Positions 18,616 to 27,491 of a DNA stretch of 64,000 nt are shown here, piece after piece. The stretch is taken from NCBI GenBank assembly GCA_016935615.1, contig JAFGQO010000158.1, forward strand, positions 1 through 64,000, given 5' to 3'. The DNA is from Bacteroidales bacterium. Its GTDB lineage: Bacteria; Bacteroidota; Bacteroidia; Bacteroidales; UBA10428. The translations under genes and the position numbers were made by a program. The first letter of the stretch is position 1. Every line of letters starts with the position of its first letter. Under the pieces are notes generated by a model, which was not told where the DNA came from, did not search any database, and saw only the letters and a list, made by a program, of their open reading frames with translations.

Positions 18616-19518
18616 ATGAACCAATGGGACTCCTATATTGTTGATTTCAGGAATCACCTGAAACTTGAAAAAAATCTCTCTCAAAACAGCATTGAAGCAT
18701 ATACTCACGACATTTCCAGAATGCTTGAATTTATCCGTCTTAAACTGCAATATAATACTATTGACTCAATTAAGTTTGAAGATCTGCAGGCATATATTTT
18801 GTGGCTAAGTGAGCTGGATGTCTCGCCCCGCACACAAGCCCGGAATGTCTCATCCATAAAGACATTCTTTAAGTTTCTTATGTATTCCAATACAATCAAA
18901 GCAAATCCTTCCGTATTGCTTGAGTCTCCTAAAATCGGCAGAAAACTGCCTGTTGTTCTTTCTGTGAATGAGATCGACAATATTGTAAAAGTCATTGACC
19001 TAAGCAAGCCCGAAGGACATAGAAACAAAGCAATCATTGAAACCTTGTATGGTTGTGGGTTGCGTGTTTCCGAGCTTGTGAATTTAAAGTTAACAGATCT
19101 GTTTGCCACGGAAGGTTTTATCAGAGTAAAAGGAAAGGGTGATAAAGAGAGACTGGTTCCTGCCGGAAGGACAGCTCTGAGAGAAATTAACCATTACCTT
19201 GAACAAGACAGAAACAAAATCACAACAGACAAACATTCTGAAAATGTGCTGTTCCTGAACAGGAGAGGGAAAAAGTTGACGCGTATCATGATCTACACTA
19301 TTATAAAAGAACTTGCAACTGCTGCCGGCATCGATAAAAACATCAGTCCCCATACATTTCGTCATTCCTTTGCCACTCATCTTGTTGAAGGCGGTGCAGA
19401 TCTGCGGGCAGTCCAGGAAATGCTCGGGCATGAATCAATACTCACAACGGAAATTTATACACATTTGGATCGTGAGTATCTCCGGCAGGCAATTATCGAG
19501 CATCATCCCAGAAAATAA
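18616..19518 (+). CDS. xerD: Tyrosine site-specific recombinase XerD
   Basis: Resolves chromosome dimers at dif with a partner Xer protein. The 300-residue protein has an N-terminal SAM-like core-binding domain (about 1-90) and a catalytic domain with Arg150 (GCGLRVSEL), Lys174 (KGKGDKER), His246-x2-Arg249 (HTFRHSFATHL), His272 (MLGHESI) and the nucleophile Tyr281. Length and motif spacing are those of XerC/XerD. It stands alone, with no integrated element around it, so a housekeeping role is more likely than an integrase role. Confidence 0.93.
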   Translation: MNQWDSYIVDFRNHLKLEKNLSQNSIEAYTHDISRMLEFIRLKLQYNTIDSIKFEDLQAYILWLSELDVSPRTQARNVSSIKTFFKFLMYSNTIKANPSVLLESPKIGRKLPVVLSVNEIDNIVKVIDLSKPEGHRNKAIIETLYGCGLRVSELVNLKLTDLFATEGFIRVKGKGDKERLVPAGRTALREINHYLEQDRNKITTDKHSENVLFLNRRGKKLTRIMIYTIIKELATAAGIDKNISPHTFRHSFATHLVEGGADLRAVQEMLGHESILTTEIYTHLDREYLRQAIIEHHPRK

Positions 19519-19624
19519 ACGGATATTTTATCCTTTCGTCAATCATCACTGCCTGCTGAAAACGAGTACCAATAACTTAAGCAAAAATTCACATAACGGG
19601 CTTATTAGTTAGGAATATTTTAGA

Positions 19625-19632
19625 TACCTTTG
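19625..19632 (+). promoter_or_regulatory. Candidate -7 promoter element for ppdK
   Basis: TACCTTTG fits TAnnTTTG and lies 64 bases before the ppdK ATG. No good -33 TTG is visible at the expected spacing. Confidence 0.45.
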
Positions 19633-19695
19633 TGACCTTTCAAAAAAGAGATTGATTTCCAACAAATAAGTTTTAACTAAAAATTAAATAATACG

Positions 19696-22404
19696 ATGTC
19701 TGACGTAAAACGTGTTTATACATTCGGCAATAAAGAAGCACAAGGAAAGGCCGATATGAAAAACCTATTGGGTGGCAAAGGAGCCAACTTAGCTGAAATG
19801 AATTTAATAGGTGTGCCTGTACCTCCGGGATTTACTATTACCACCGATGTATGTACAGAATACAATCAACTGGGAAAAGATAAAGTGGTTGAACTTCTGA
19901 AAAAGGAAGTTGAAGTTGCGGTAGCTTATGTTGAAAAAATCATGAATTCCAAGTTCGGAGATGCAAATAATCCTTTGCTGTTATCAGTTCGTTCAGGTGC
20001 AAGGGTTTCTATGCCCGGCATGATGGATACTGTGTTAAATCTCGGATTAAATGACAATGCTGTTAAGGGTATAGCAAAAAAATCAGGCAATGAACGTTTT
20101 GCCTGGGATTCTTACAGGCGTTTCGTTCAAATGTATGGAGATGTTGTTCTTGGCATGAAACCTGAGTCAAAAGAAGATATCGATCCGTTCGAAGAAATTA
20201 TGGAACAAGTTAAGGAAGCCAAAAATATTCAGAACGATACCGATCTTGAGGTGGTTGATCTAAAAGAACTTGTTGTCAAATTCAAGGCTGCTGTTAAGAA
20301 GCAAACAGGACATGACTTTCCCGTCGATCCATGGGAACAGCTTTGGGGTGCTGTATGTGCCGTATTCGACAGCTGGCAAAATCCACGCGCAAATTACTAC
20401 AGAGCTATGAATCAGATCCCAGAAGAATGGGGTACTGCTGTAAATGTTCAGGCTATGGTATTTGGCAACATGGGTAAAAATTCTGCGACCGGTGTTGCTT
20501 TTACACGCGATGCCGCTACCGGAGAAAACATTTTCAACGGTGAATACCTGATCGACGCACAGGGGGAAGACGTTGTTGCAGGTATCCGAACTCCCCAGCA
20601 AATTACAAAAGAAGGGGCTTTACGTTGGGCCAAACTGGCCGGAATTTCGGAATCAGAAAGAGTCTCCAGATATCCTTCGCTGGAAGAAGCTATGCCTGTT
20701 GCCTATAAGGAACTCAGTGAAACTGAACAAAAACTGGAAAATCATTATAAAGACATGCAGGACCTTGAATTTACCATTCAGGATGGTAAATTATGGATGC
20801 TGCAAACACGAAATGGAAAACGCACTGCTGCTGCCATGGTAAAAATAGCTATGGATATGCTTCGTGATGGTACGATCGATGAAAAAACCGCAATACTCCG
20901 CCAGGAACCAAACAAACTGGATGAACTATTGCATCCTGTATTCGATAAAAAAGCCATTCAAAATGCCAATATTGTGGCAAAAGGACTTCCTGCATCTCCG
21001 GGTGCTGCCACCGGCCAGATTGTTTTCCATGCCGACGAAACCAAAAAGTATCCTGTTACCGTATTGGTTCGTATTGAAACCTCTCCGGAAGACCTTGAAG
21101 GAATGGACATAGCAAAAGGTATACTCACTGCACGCGGGGGCATGACCTCTCATGCTGCTGTGGTTGCACGTGGTATGGGGAAATGTTGCGTTTCCGGTGC
21201 CGGAGAATGTATTATTAATTATAAAGCCAGGACCCTTACTGCCCGAGGAAAGACCTTTCATGAAGGCGACTGGATCTCACTGAATGGTTCTACAGGTGAA
21301 GTATATGAAGGAAAGATCGCCACTCATGATCCCGAATTAAGCGGTGATTTTGGTGAAATTATGAAACTTGCTGACAAATACCGCAAACTGAAAGTGCGTA
21401 CCAATGCTGAAACCGAACGTGATGCCAAACAGGCTCGTTCATTCGGTGCCGAGGGTATAGGTCTCTGTCGTACCGAACATATGTTTTTCGAAGGGGAACG
21501 CATTAAAGCCATGCGTGAAATGATCCTTGCTGATAATGAAGAAGGACGCCGTAAAGCCCTTGCCAAATTACTCCCGATACAACGGAAAGATTTCTCAGGT
21601 GTTTTTGAAGCTATGGCTGATCTTCCTGTTACAGTTCGTTTGCTCGACCCGCCGCTTCATGAGTTTGTTCCCCACGAAGAAGGAAACCAGAAAGAAATGG
21701 CCGATGAAATGGGCATCTCTGTTGAGATCATAAAACAAAAAGTTGAAGACCTCCACGAATTTAATCCCATGCTGGGTCATCGTGGTTGCCGGTTGGGAAA
21801 TACCTACCCTGAAATCACCGAAATGCAGGCACGTGCAATTATTGAAGCTGCACTTGACCTGAAGAAAAAAGGTATCGTGGTACTTCCCGAAATTATGATC
21901 CCTCTTGTCGGTACAGTAAAAGAACTTAAGGCACAGGAAGAGATCGTTCGTTTAACTGCCAATACCGTATTCAATGAACGTAAAGACAAGATCGACTATT
22001 TGATAGGAACCATGATCGAAATACCGCGTGCCGCTTTAACAGCTGATGAAATAGCTGAAGTAGCCGAATTCTTTTCATTCGGCACCAACGACCTTACGCA
22101 AATGACATTTGGCTATTCAAGGGACGATTCGGGAAAATTCCTGCCAGTCTATCTCAAAAAAGGCATCCTGAAAAATGACCCGTTCCAGGTTCTTGACCAG
22201 GAAGGTGTTGGTCAGCTTGTTGATATGGGAGTAAAAAAAGGACGCAGCAAACGTGAAAAGCTAAAGGTTGGAATTTGCGGTGAGCATGGTGGTGAGCCAT
22301 CATCGGTGGAATTCTGTCACAGGGTGGGAATGAATTACGTAAGTTGTTCTCCTTTCCGTGTGCCAATCGCAAGACTTGCCGCTGCTCAGGCTGCTTTGAG
22401 ATAG
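19696..22404 (+). CDS. ppdK: Pyruvate, phosphate dikinase
   Basis: Interconverts pyruvate, ATP and phosphate with phosphoenolpyruvate, AMP and pyrophosphate. The 902-residue protein has an ATP-grasp N-terminal domain (LLGGKGANLAEM, SVRSGARVSMPGMMDTVLN), a swivelling phosphohistidine domain with GGMTSHAAVVARGMG (His486), and a C-terminal PEP/pyruvate barrel with EGIGLCRTEHMF and the catalytic-Cys segment GICGEHGGEP. Full length and intact. In Bacteroidota it can feed PEP to gluconeogenesis and also to the shikimate pathway. It is monocistronic, ended by foldback copy B. Confidence 0.97.
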   Translation: MSDVKRVYTFGNKEAQGKADMKNLLGGKGANLAEMNLIGVPVPPGFTITTDVCTEYNQLGKDKVVELLKKEVEVAVAYVEKIMNSKFGDANNPLLLSVRSGARVSMPGMMDTVLNLGLNDNAVKGIAKKSGNERFAWDSYRRFVQMYGDVVLGMKPESKEDIDPFEEIMEQVKEAKNIQNDTDLEVVDLKELVVKFKAAVKKQTGHDFPVDPWEQLWGAVCAVFDSWQNPRANYYRAMNQIPEEWGTAVNVQAMVFGNMGKNSATGVAFTRDAATGENIFNGEYLIDAQGEDVVAGIRTPQQITKEGALRWAKLAGISESERVSRYPSLEEAMPVAYKELSETEQKLENHYKDMQDLEFTIQDGKLWMLQTRNGKRTAAAMVKIAMDMLRDGTIDEKTAILRQEPNKLDELLHPVFDKKAIQNANIVAKGLPASPGAATGQIVFHADETKKYPVTVLVRIETSPEDLEGMDIAKGILTARGGMTSHAAVVARGMGKCCVSGAGECIINYKARTLTARGKTFHEGDWISLNGSTGEVYEGKIATHDPELSGDFGEIMKLADKYRKLKVRTNAETERDAKQARSFGAEGIGLCRTEHMFFEGERIKAMREMILADNEEGRRKALAKLLPIQRKDFSGVFEAMADLPVTVRLLDPPLHEFVPHEEGNQKEMADEMGISVEIIKQKVEDLHEFNPMLGHRGCRLGNTYPEITEMQARAIIEAALDLKKKGIVVLPEIMIPLVGTVKELKAQEEIVRLTANTVFNERKDKIDYLIGTMIEIPRAALTADEIAEVAEFFSFGTNDLTQMTFGYSRDDSGKFLPVYLKKGILKNDPFQVLDQEGVGQLVDMGVKKGRSKREKLKVGICGEHGGEPSSVEFCHRVGMNYVSCSPFRVPIARLAAAQAALR

Positions 22405-22420
22405 AATATACTTATAAAAT

Positions 22421-22580
22421 AAAGAGGCTGTCTAAAAAGTTGAAAATTCGCCACCAAGGCACTAAATCACAAAGTACTCACAAGGTTATATATAATTGAA
22501 AAACAGGATTTTGTGAATTCTTTGAGTCTTCGGGACTTCGTGGCTATCTTAAAATTCTTTCCTTTTGAGACAGCCTCTTT
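22421..22580. repeat. Foldback (MITE-like) element, copy B
   Basis: Terminal repeats AAAGAGGCTGTCTAAAAAG (22421-22439) and CTTTTGAGACAGCCTCTTT (22562-22580) match at 18 of 19 positions. The inner arms GCCACCAAGGCACTAAATC and GACTTCGTGGC also pair, giving one long imperfect hairpin. The interior is closely similar to copy A (13876-14034), including the shared GAGTCTTCGGGACTTCGTGG. It begins 17 bases after the ppdK stop and could terminate that transcript. Confidence 0.82.
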
Positions 22581-22594
22581 TCTTTACTAATTTT

Positions 22595-22759
22595 CTAGCA
22601 ACAATCGCTATCACAGAAATCCTTGCAAGATTCTGCCAATTTCTGCAGCGATTTCACTTTGGATTTATCCTTTGGTTTCACATCGATGGTGATACCTTCA
22701 TCCGAATTTTCAATGCTGATGTTGAACTTTTCGTTCCATTTACAAAATGACGAACTCAT
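22595..22759 (-). CDS. 54-residue Cys-rich protein next to an ArsR regulator
   Basis: A small protein missed by length-limited callers. It begins MSSSFCKWNEKFNI and ends ESCKDFCDSDCC, with Cys at 6, 45, 49, 53 and 54 (C-x3-C-x3-CC tail). The middle is charged (IDVKPKDKSKVKSLQKLAE). It ends in TAG at 22595-22597. The same 18-base perfect palindrome that precedes the ArsR gene lies 26-49 bases upstream of this start, so both are probably under one repressor. The clustered thiols suggest metal or metalloid binding, but that is inference; I know no family. Confidence 0.7.
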   Translation of the reverse strand: MSSSFCKWNEKFNISIENSDEGITIDVKPKDKSKVKSLQKLAESCKDFCDSDCC

Positions 22760-22784
22760 ACAGTTAAACATAATAAATTTTTTA

Positions 22785-22806
22785 TAGTTCGATAACTATC
22801 GAACTA
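22785..22806. promoter_or_regulatory. Probable ArsR operator, site 1 (before the 54-residue gene)
   Basis: The core GTTCGATAACTATCGAAC (22787-22804) is a perfect palindrome, and the flanking TA on both sides extends it to 10-bp arms with a 2-base centre. The identical core recurs at 23285-23302 in front of the ArsR gene. The TAnnTTTG element seen at site 2 is not conserved here. Confidence 0.82.
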
Positions 22807-22979
22807 ATTAAACAAAAATTGAACCCAAATGAATATGTAGCAGACGAAGTATGGATCAGCTATCTGTTATAGTTGGGTTTAACTTAACTCCGGCTTAATG
22901 ATAGTCTGAATTCAAACAGAATTTCAATTGATTCTTAACATTAAGTCGCATTAGCATCCAGGAATGCTAAGAGCAGTAA

Positions 22980-23273
22980 CTACTCAAAGAACGTTTTTAT
23001 TTCTTCAACCAGTTCATGATTAATAGTACACACAAGCGCTTGTCCTTCCTTTTCGCAGGTGATCAATCCTGCTAATTGCAATTCTTTTAAGTGATGTGAT
23101 ATGGTGGACCTCGAAATATCCATGCAATCACATGCCCTGGTAAAGGCTTTCTGCACACCACAACATTCTGATTTGGGCATAGTCTTCTGCCAGTAATAAA
23201 TCATACGAAACAAATTTAACCTTTGCTCATTCGATAAGGCTTTAAACACTTTTGCCATGTCTTTACCAGTCAT
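22980..23273 (-). CDS. ArsR/SmtB-family metal(loid)-responsive repressor
   Basis: A 97-residue winged-helix regulator. Residues about 5-30 give the first helices (VFKALSNEQRLNLFRMI) and 52-70 the recognition helix (ISRSTISHHLKELQLAGLI). A Cys pair Cys48-x-Cys50 (ACDCMD) sits just before the recognition helix, where ArsR proteins carry the CVC metalloid site; Cys37-Cys38, Cys73 and Cys82 are further possible ligands. Such proteins leave DNA on binding metal ions or metalloids. The palindrome 12 bases before its start suggests autoregulation. No efflux pump or arsenate reductase is adjacent. Confidence 0.88.
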   Translation of the reverse strand: MTGKDMAKVFKALSNEQRLNLFRMIYYWQKTMPKSECCGVQKAFTRACDCMDISRSTISHHLKELQLAGLITCEKEGQALVCTINHELVEEIKTFFE

Positions 23274-23282
23274 AATATTTTA

Positions 23283-23302
23283 TAGTTCGATAACTATCGA
23301 AC
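23283..23302. promoter_or_regulatory. Probable ArsR operator, site 2 (autoregulatory)
   Basis: It contains the same perfect palindrome GTTCGATAACTATCGAAC (23285-23302) as site 1. It abuts the -7 element of the ArsR promoter, so a bound repressor would block initiation. Confidence 0.85.
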
Positions 23303-23332
23303 AAATATATAAAATTTTTTTCTGCCTCCAAC
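23302..23332 (-). promoter_or_regulatory. Promoter of the ArsR-family gene
   Basis: On the minus strand, TATATTTG (rc of 23302-23309) matches the -7 consensus TAnnTTTG, and TTG (rc of 23330-23332) lies 20 bases upstream as the -33 element. This is a near-ideal Bacteroidota housekeeping promoter, adjoining operator site 2. Confidence 0.7.
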
Positions 23333-23434
23333 TCAATTATGAAAAATTCAACAATATTTTTTTGCCTTTTCAGGTTGATTTAATTTTTCTTATTTTTAAA
23401 CAGAACAAGGTTATACTACCTAGATCCAATACAA

Positions 23435-24922
23435 ATGAACAATAAAATTGCAATTATCGGAGCCGGTCTGTCCGGGCTTGCCTGTGCAATCAGGTTAGCA
23501 AAAACCGGTTATCAGGTAGTTGTATACGAAAAGAACAATTCAGCCGGAGGTAAAATCGTTGAACTGAGTGGCAAAGGATACCGGTTCGATACCGGAGCAT
23601 CTATTTTAACGCTTCCTGAAAAAGTTGAAGAACTGTTTGCATTTGTCGGCGAACCAGTTCATGATTACCTGAAACTTAAAAAACTGGAGATCAATTCCCG
23701 GTTTTTCTATCCCGACGGAACCATCATTGACGCTTTTAGTGATACCAATAAATTTGCAGCAGCGATCGAAAAACAATCACAAGTCGGTAAAGAAAAGGTT
23801 ATTCGATTTCTGAAGCGTAACCGGACTTTATATGATCTTACATCAGAAATTTTTCTTTTCAGTCCTTTTCAGAAAATTGCATCTGTCCCGATCTCAAAAG
23901 CTGTTAAACTTGTAACCAATATATTTTTTTTAAAACTATTCAAAACAATGCATACGCTGAATAAAAAATGGTTCGGTGACAAACGCATTGTCCAGTTGTT
24001 CGACCGGTATGCCACATACAATGGTTCAGACCCATACCGGGCATCTGCAACCTTAAGTGTGATATCTCATCTGGAACACAACATTGGTTCCTATATACCT
24101 GAAAAGGGTATGTTTCAGCTGATCAAAGCCCTGGTGTTGCTTTGTAAAAAGCATGGAGTTGAATTAAAATTCAATACACCCGTTCAGGAGATAAAAATTG
24201 ATAACAACAGGATCAGAGGACTGAGAATTGATGGTAAAATTTACAATTACGATATCATTATCAACAATACCGATGTATTTTATACCTATAAAGAACTTCT
24301 TAACGGTTATACTCATTCAGACAAAATTTTTCGCCGGGAACTGTCTTCCTCCTCAATAATTTTTTACTGGGGAGTAAAAAAAACATTCAACAACTTACAG
24401 GTACATAATATTCTTTTTACAGAAAATTACAAAGAAGAATTCGACTATATTTTCAGAAAAAAAATGCTTTATGACGATCCGACCATATATGTTTATATAA
24501 GTTCCAAGGTGAATCGCTCAGATGCCCCCGAAGGTTCCGAAAACTGGCTGGTGATGATCAATACACCAAATGATGACAATCACAATTGGAACTGGTTGGT
24601 TCCGCAGGCAAGAAAGTCAATTTTAAATAAAATACATCGTATTCTGAATGTGGACCTGGAAAAATACATTGAATTTGAAAAGCATTCATCTCCATCCGGT
24701 ATTGAAAAATGGACCAACAGTTATAAAGGTTCCTTATATGGTCCCAGCTCAAACAGTGTTTTCTCTGTATTTCAGCGTCATGCAAATTTCAAAAAAACTA
24801 TGAAAGGACTTTATTTTGCAGGTGGCACAGTTCATCCCGGCGGAGGAATTCCACTTTGTATGGCGTCAGCAAAAATTGTATCGGAACTGGTATATGAAGA
24901 TTTCCCGCTTGAGAATCGATAA
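23435..24922 (+). CDS. Carotenoid desaturase-like FAD oxidoreductase (CrtI/CrtD family)
   Basis: A 495-residue flavoprotein. The N terminus has the dinucleotide-binding motif IIGAGLSGLACA (7-18) and the follow-on YEKNNSAGGKI. The C terminus has the family signature GLYFAGGTVHPGGGIPLCMASAK. These are shared by phytoene desaturase and hydroxycarotenoid 3,4-desaturase. The closest feel is CrtD as found in Bacteroidota, but substrate cannot be read. No crtB, crtE or crtZ lies nearby. A sugar transferase gene starts 14 bases downstream, so the pair is probably co-transcribed. Confidence 0.85.
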   Translation: MNNKIAIIGAGLSGLACAIRLAKTGYQVVVYEKNNSAGGKIVELSGKGYRFDTGASILTLPEKVEELFAFVGEPVHDYLKLKKLEINSRFFYPDGTIIDAFSDTNKFAAAIEKQSQVGKEKVIRFLKRNRTLYDLTSEIFLFSPFQKIASVPISKAVKLVTNIFFLKLFKTMHTLNKKWFGDKRIVQLFDRYATYNGSDPYRASATLSVISHLEHNIGSYIPEKGMFQLIKALVLLCKKHGVELKFNTPVQEIKIDNNRIRGLRIDGKIYNYDIIINNTDVFYTYKELLNGYTHSDKIFRRELSSSSIIFYWGVKKTFNNLQVHNILFTENYKEEFDYIFRKKMLYDDPTIYVYISSKVNRSDAPEGSENWLVMINTPNDDNHNWNWLVPQARKSILNKIHRILNVDLEKYIEFEKHSSPSGIEKWTNSYKGSLYGPSSNSVFSVFQRHANFKKTMKGLYFAGGTVHPGGGIPLCMASAKIVSELVYEDFPLENR

Positions 24923-24936
24923 CAATACATTACTTT

Positions 24937-25548
24937 ATGAACATTAGATCATTAACGGACAAAATATTCTCTTTTTTTGCTTTGATATTTTTTTCGCCTG
25001 TGTTATTCTTTGTTGCTCTGCTCATACTTTGCACATCAAACGGACCAATATTTTTTCGGCAGGAAAGAATCGGTAAACATGGAAAGCCTTTTATCATGCT
25101 TAAGTTCAGGACAATGATCAATGAAAACAACAAACATCTTGATGCGGTGGTTAACAGGGAATTGGTTACATCCATCGGGAGATTTCTGAGAAAATGGAAA
25201 ATTGATGAACTGCCGGAATTCTGGAATGTTTTGAAAGGAGACATGAGTATTGTCGGTCCGCGACCCTATATTTCGGGATTCACCGATAAACTTGAAGGAG
25301 AAGAGAAAAAGATACTGAATCTGAAACCCGGCCTTACCAGTATTGCCAGTCTTAAATACATCGATGAAGAAGGTATTTTATCACAACAGGAAATTCCACC
25401 AAAGTATTACAGGAATATTATTTACCCGGATAAAATAAAACTGGACATCAGATACTATGAATGCCATTCATTTTTGTTGGATACAAAAATTATATGGTAT
25501 ACCATTTTTAAGACCGGAAGGGAAAAATTCCTGGACAAATTTGAATGA
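24937..25548 (+). CDS. Undecaprenyl-phosphate sugar phosphotransferase (short PglC type)
   Basis: Transfers a sugar-1-phosphate to a polyprenyl phosphate to start glycan synthesis. The 203-residue monotopic enzyme has a membrane-entering hydrophobic N terminus (FSFFALIFFSPVLFFVALLIL), the GPIFFRQERIGKHGKPF strand, LKFRTM, and the catalytic block DELPEFWNVLKGDMSIVGPRP. It lacks the extra membrane domain of WbaP-like enzymes. It follows a carotenoid-desaturase-like gene and is convergent with a nucleotide-sugar epimerase, so a surface glycan role is plausible. Confidence 0.92.
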   Translation: MNIRSLTDKIFSFFALIFFSPVLFFVALLILCTSNGPIFFRQERIGKHGKPFIMLKFRTMINENNKHLDAVVNRELVTSIGRFLRKWKIDELPEFWNVLKGDMSIVGPRPYISGFTDKLEGEEKKILNLKPGLTSIASLKYIDEEGILSQQEIPPKYYRNIIYPDKIKLDIRYYECHSFLLDTKIIWYTIFKTGREKFLDKFE

Positions 25549-25569
25549 ATACCTGAAAGCACGGATTAT

Positions 25570-26622
25570 TTATTTTGAGTAATACCCTAAATACCAATCT
25601 ACAAAACTCCTCACACCTTGTTTCACCGGTGTTGCCGGTTTATAATGCAATTCTGTCTCCAGGTCACTAACATCAGCCCATGTTGCCAAAACATCGCCGG
25701 GTTGCATAGGCAAATAATCCTTTTTTGACTTTTTGTAAAGAGCTTCTTCTATGGCCTCAATAAAATCAAGGAGATTCACAGGACTGCTGTTGCCAATATT
25801 GTACACTTTATATGGGGCTTTGGAAGTACCCGGATCAGGATGTTTTCCTGTCCAGAATTTATTTCCTTCAGGAGGATTGTCAATCACTCTGATAACCCCT
25901 TCGATTATGTCATCTATGTATGTGAAATCCCTCCGCATGTTTCCCTCATTGAAAACTTTTATAGGTTCATCATTGAGGATAGCCTTTGTAAACAAAAAAA
26001 GAGCCATATCCGGTCTTCCCCACGGACCATAAACAGTAAAAAAACGCAAACCTGTTGTAGGAAGATGGAACAAATGACTATAATTATGAGCCATAAGTTC
26101 ATTTGATTTCTTGCTTGCAGCATATAAACTTATCGGATGGTCAACGTTATCATGTGTTGAAAATGGCATGGACTCATTCAAACCATAAACACTTGAGCTG
26201 CTTGCATAGGCAAGATGCCTGATCCGGTTATGGCGACATGCTTCCAGAATATTTAAAAAACCAACAATATTGCTGTTAACATAAGCCATCGGATTTTCAA
26301 GACTGTATCTGACACCTGCCTGAGCAGCAAGATTACATACCTTTTCAAATTTTTCTTCCGAAAATAACGTATCAATCCCTTCCTTGTCTTCAAGATTCAG
26401 TTGAATAAAACTGTAATCGGAATATTTTGATGATAGAATTTTCTTTCCGTATACAATATCTTTCCTGTGAATGCCAGTTTCTTCAAGTCTTCCATATTTA
26501 AGATCAACCGAGTAATAATCATTGATATTATCAAGACCCACTACCTCATCACCTCTATCCAAGAGTTTTTTTGCCAGATGAAAACCAATAAAACCTGCCG
26601 TACCTGTGATTAATATTTTCAT
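25570..26622 (-). CDS. NAD-dependent UDP-glucuronate 4-epimerase-like enzyme
   Basis: An extended short-chain dehydrogenase fold that would supply UDP-galacturonate for surface polysaccharide. The 350-residue protein has [16 protein letters not shown] (residues 7-22), the [12 protein letters not shown] segment typical of the CapI/LpsL group, catalytic SSSSVYG and YAASKKSNE (Tyr-x3-Lys), and [17 protein letters not shown]. Length is normal. It converges with the sugar transferase gene; the gap is 21 bases. Confidence 0.92.
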   Translation of the reverse strand: MKILITGTAGFIGFHLAKKLLDRGDEVVGLDNINDYYSVDLKYGRLEETGIHRKDIVYGKKILSSKYSDYSFIQLNLEDKEGIDTLFSEEKFEKVCNLAAQAGVRYSLENPMAYVNSNIVGFLNILEACRHNRIRHLAYASSSSVYGLNESMPFSTHDNVDHPISLYAASKKSNELMAHNYSHLFHLPTTGLRFFTVYGPWGRPDMALFLFTKAILNDEPIKVFNEGNMRRDFTYIDDIIEGVIRVIDNPPEGNKFWTGKHPDPGTSKAPYKVYNIGNSSPVNLLDFIEAIEEALYKKSKKDYLPMQPGDVLATWADVSDLETELHYKPATPVKQGVRSFVDWYLGYYSK

Positions 26623-26745
26623 GATCCGATTGAAATTTTATTTCAACGGAACAAAAATACAATTATTACACTGTGATGGTAACTGAGCAGTGCTGTTTTT
26701 TGCCAACAACAAAAAATCAATGCTAAGTACTCTGTTTTAATAAAC

Positions 26746-26775
26746 AAAAAAAAGGCTGAAGCAATCACTTCAGCC
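26746..26775 (-). terminator. Terminator of the DUF2807 gene
   Basis: Read on the minus strand, an 8-bp stem GGCTGAAG/CTTCAGCC (26754-26761 and 26768-26775) with a 6-base loop is followed by eight T (rc of 26746-26753). It lies 20 bases after the stop of the lipoprotein gene at 26796. Confidence 0.88.
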
Positions 26776-26795
26776 CAACATGCAAAAACTATCGC

Positions 26796-27413
26796 TCAAT
26801 TATCATTTACGACTTCGCCTAAACCACTAATATCAACATATATTCTTGGATAATCGCGATAATACACATTGCCCAACCCATCAATGTCCACGCTTAAAGT
26901 TTCTTTCGCCCTGATTTCAATATTGCCTGTACCATTAATTTCAGTTATGCCGTTATACACCGGCAAATCATATGCTTCAATATTACCTACACCATCAATT
27001 TCAATGGAAAGTGATTCCTGATGGGGACCGCTTAAATAAAAATTCCCAACACCACTTAAGGTAACATCCTGTATCTCAGGCATGGAAATATCTACCCTGA
27101 TCTCTTCATCACTATTGACGCTAAGGTTATCCTTAAAGCGAATAATAAGCTTGTCACCAACAACTTCAACAATTATATAAGTTAGAATATTTTCATAAGC
27201 TTCAACGGTGACCTGTTGATCAAGTCCTGTTTCAATGTACACATTCGCCACTCCTTCCAGATCAACAGACTCAAAATCATCTACATCAAAGGTCAATTCC
27301 TTCACATAGCCATTGCCGGTAATTCGCCTGTTATCATTTTCCCAATACTCTTCATCGCATGCACTGCAAATGAGAAACAGGGAAAATACAATCGATAGAT
27401 AATATATTTTCAT
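26796..27413 (-). CDS. DUF2807 lipoprotein (auto-transporter adhesin head GIN fold)
   Basis: A 205-residue exported protein. The signal peptide ends in a lipobox (LICSAC). The mature part has the repeating Gly-x-Gly/Asn beta pattern of DUF2807: VDLEGVANVYIETG, VTLSGVGNFYLSG, IEIDGVGNIEAYD, TEINGTGNIEIRA, VDIDGLGNVYYRD. The repeats form a right-handed beta-helix-like head; function is unknown. It is monocistronic with its own terminator. Confidence 0.88.
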   Translation of the reverse strand: MKIYYLSIVFSLFLICSACDEEYWENDNRRITGNGYVKELTFDVDDFESVDLEGVANVYIETGLDQQVTVEAYENILTYIIVEVVGDKLIIRFKDNLSVNSDEEIRVDISMPEIQDVTLSGVGNFYLSGPHQESLSIEIDGVGNIEAYDLPVYNGITEINGTGNIEIRAKETLSVDIDGLGNVYYRDYPRIYVDISGLGEVVNDN

Positions 27414-27491
27414 TTTTATAGTCTTTCGTTCTTTATCAAAGACATTATTTGTACCGAAAGGTTGCTTTATGCAAGGTAATTCTGAAAGAAG

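Noticed and set aside
18616..19518. XerD as integrase of a mobile element
   Set aside because: No attachment repeats, tRNA target or phage/ICE genes flank it, and its motifs and length match housekeeping XerD.
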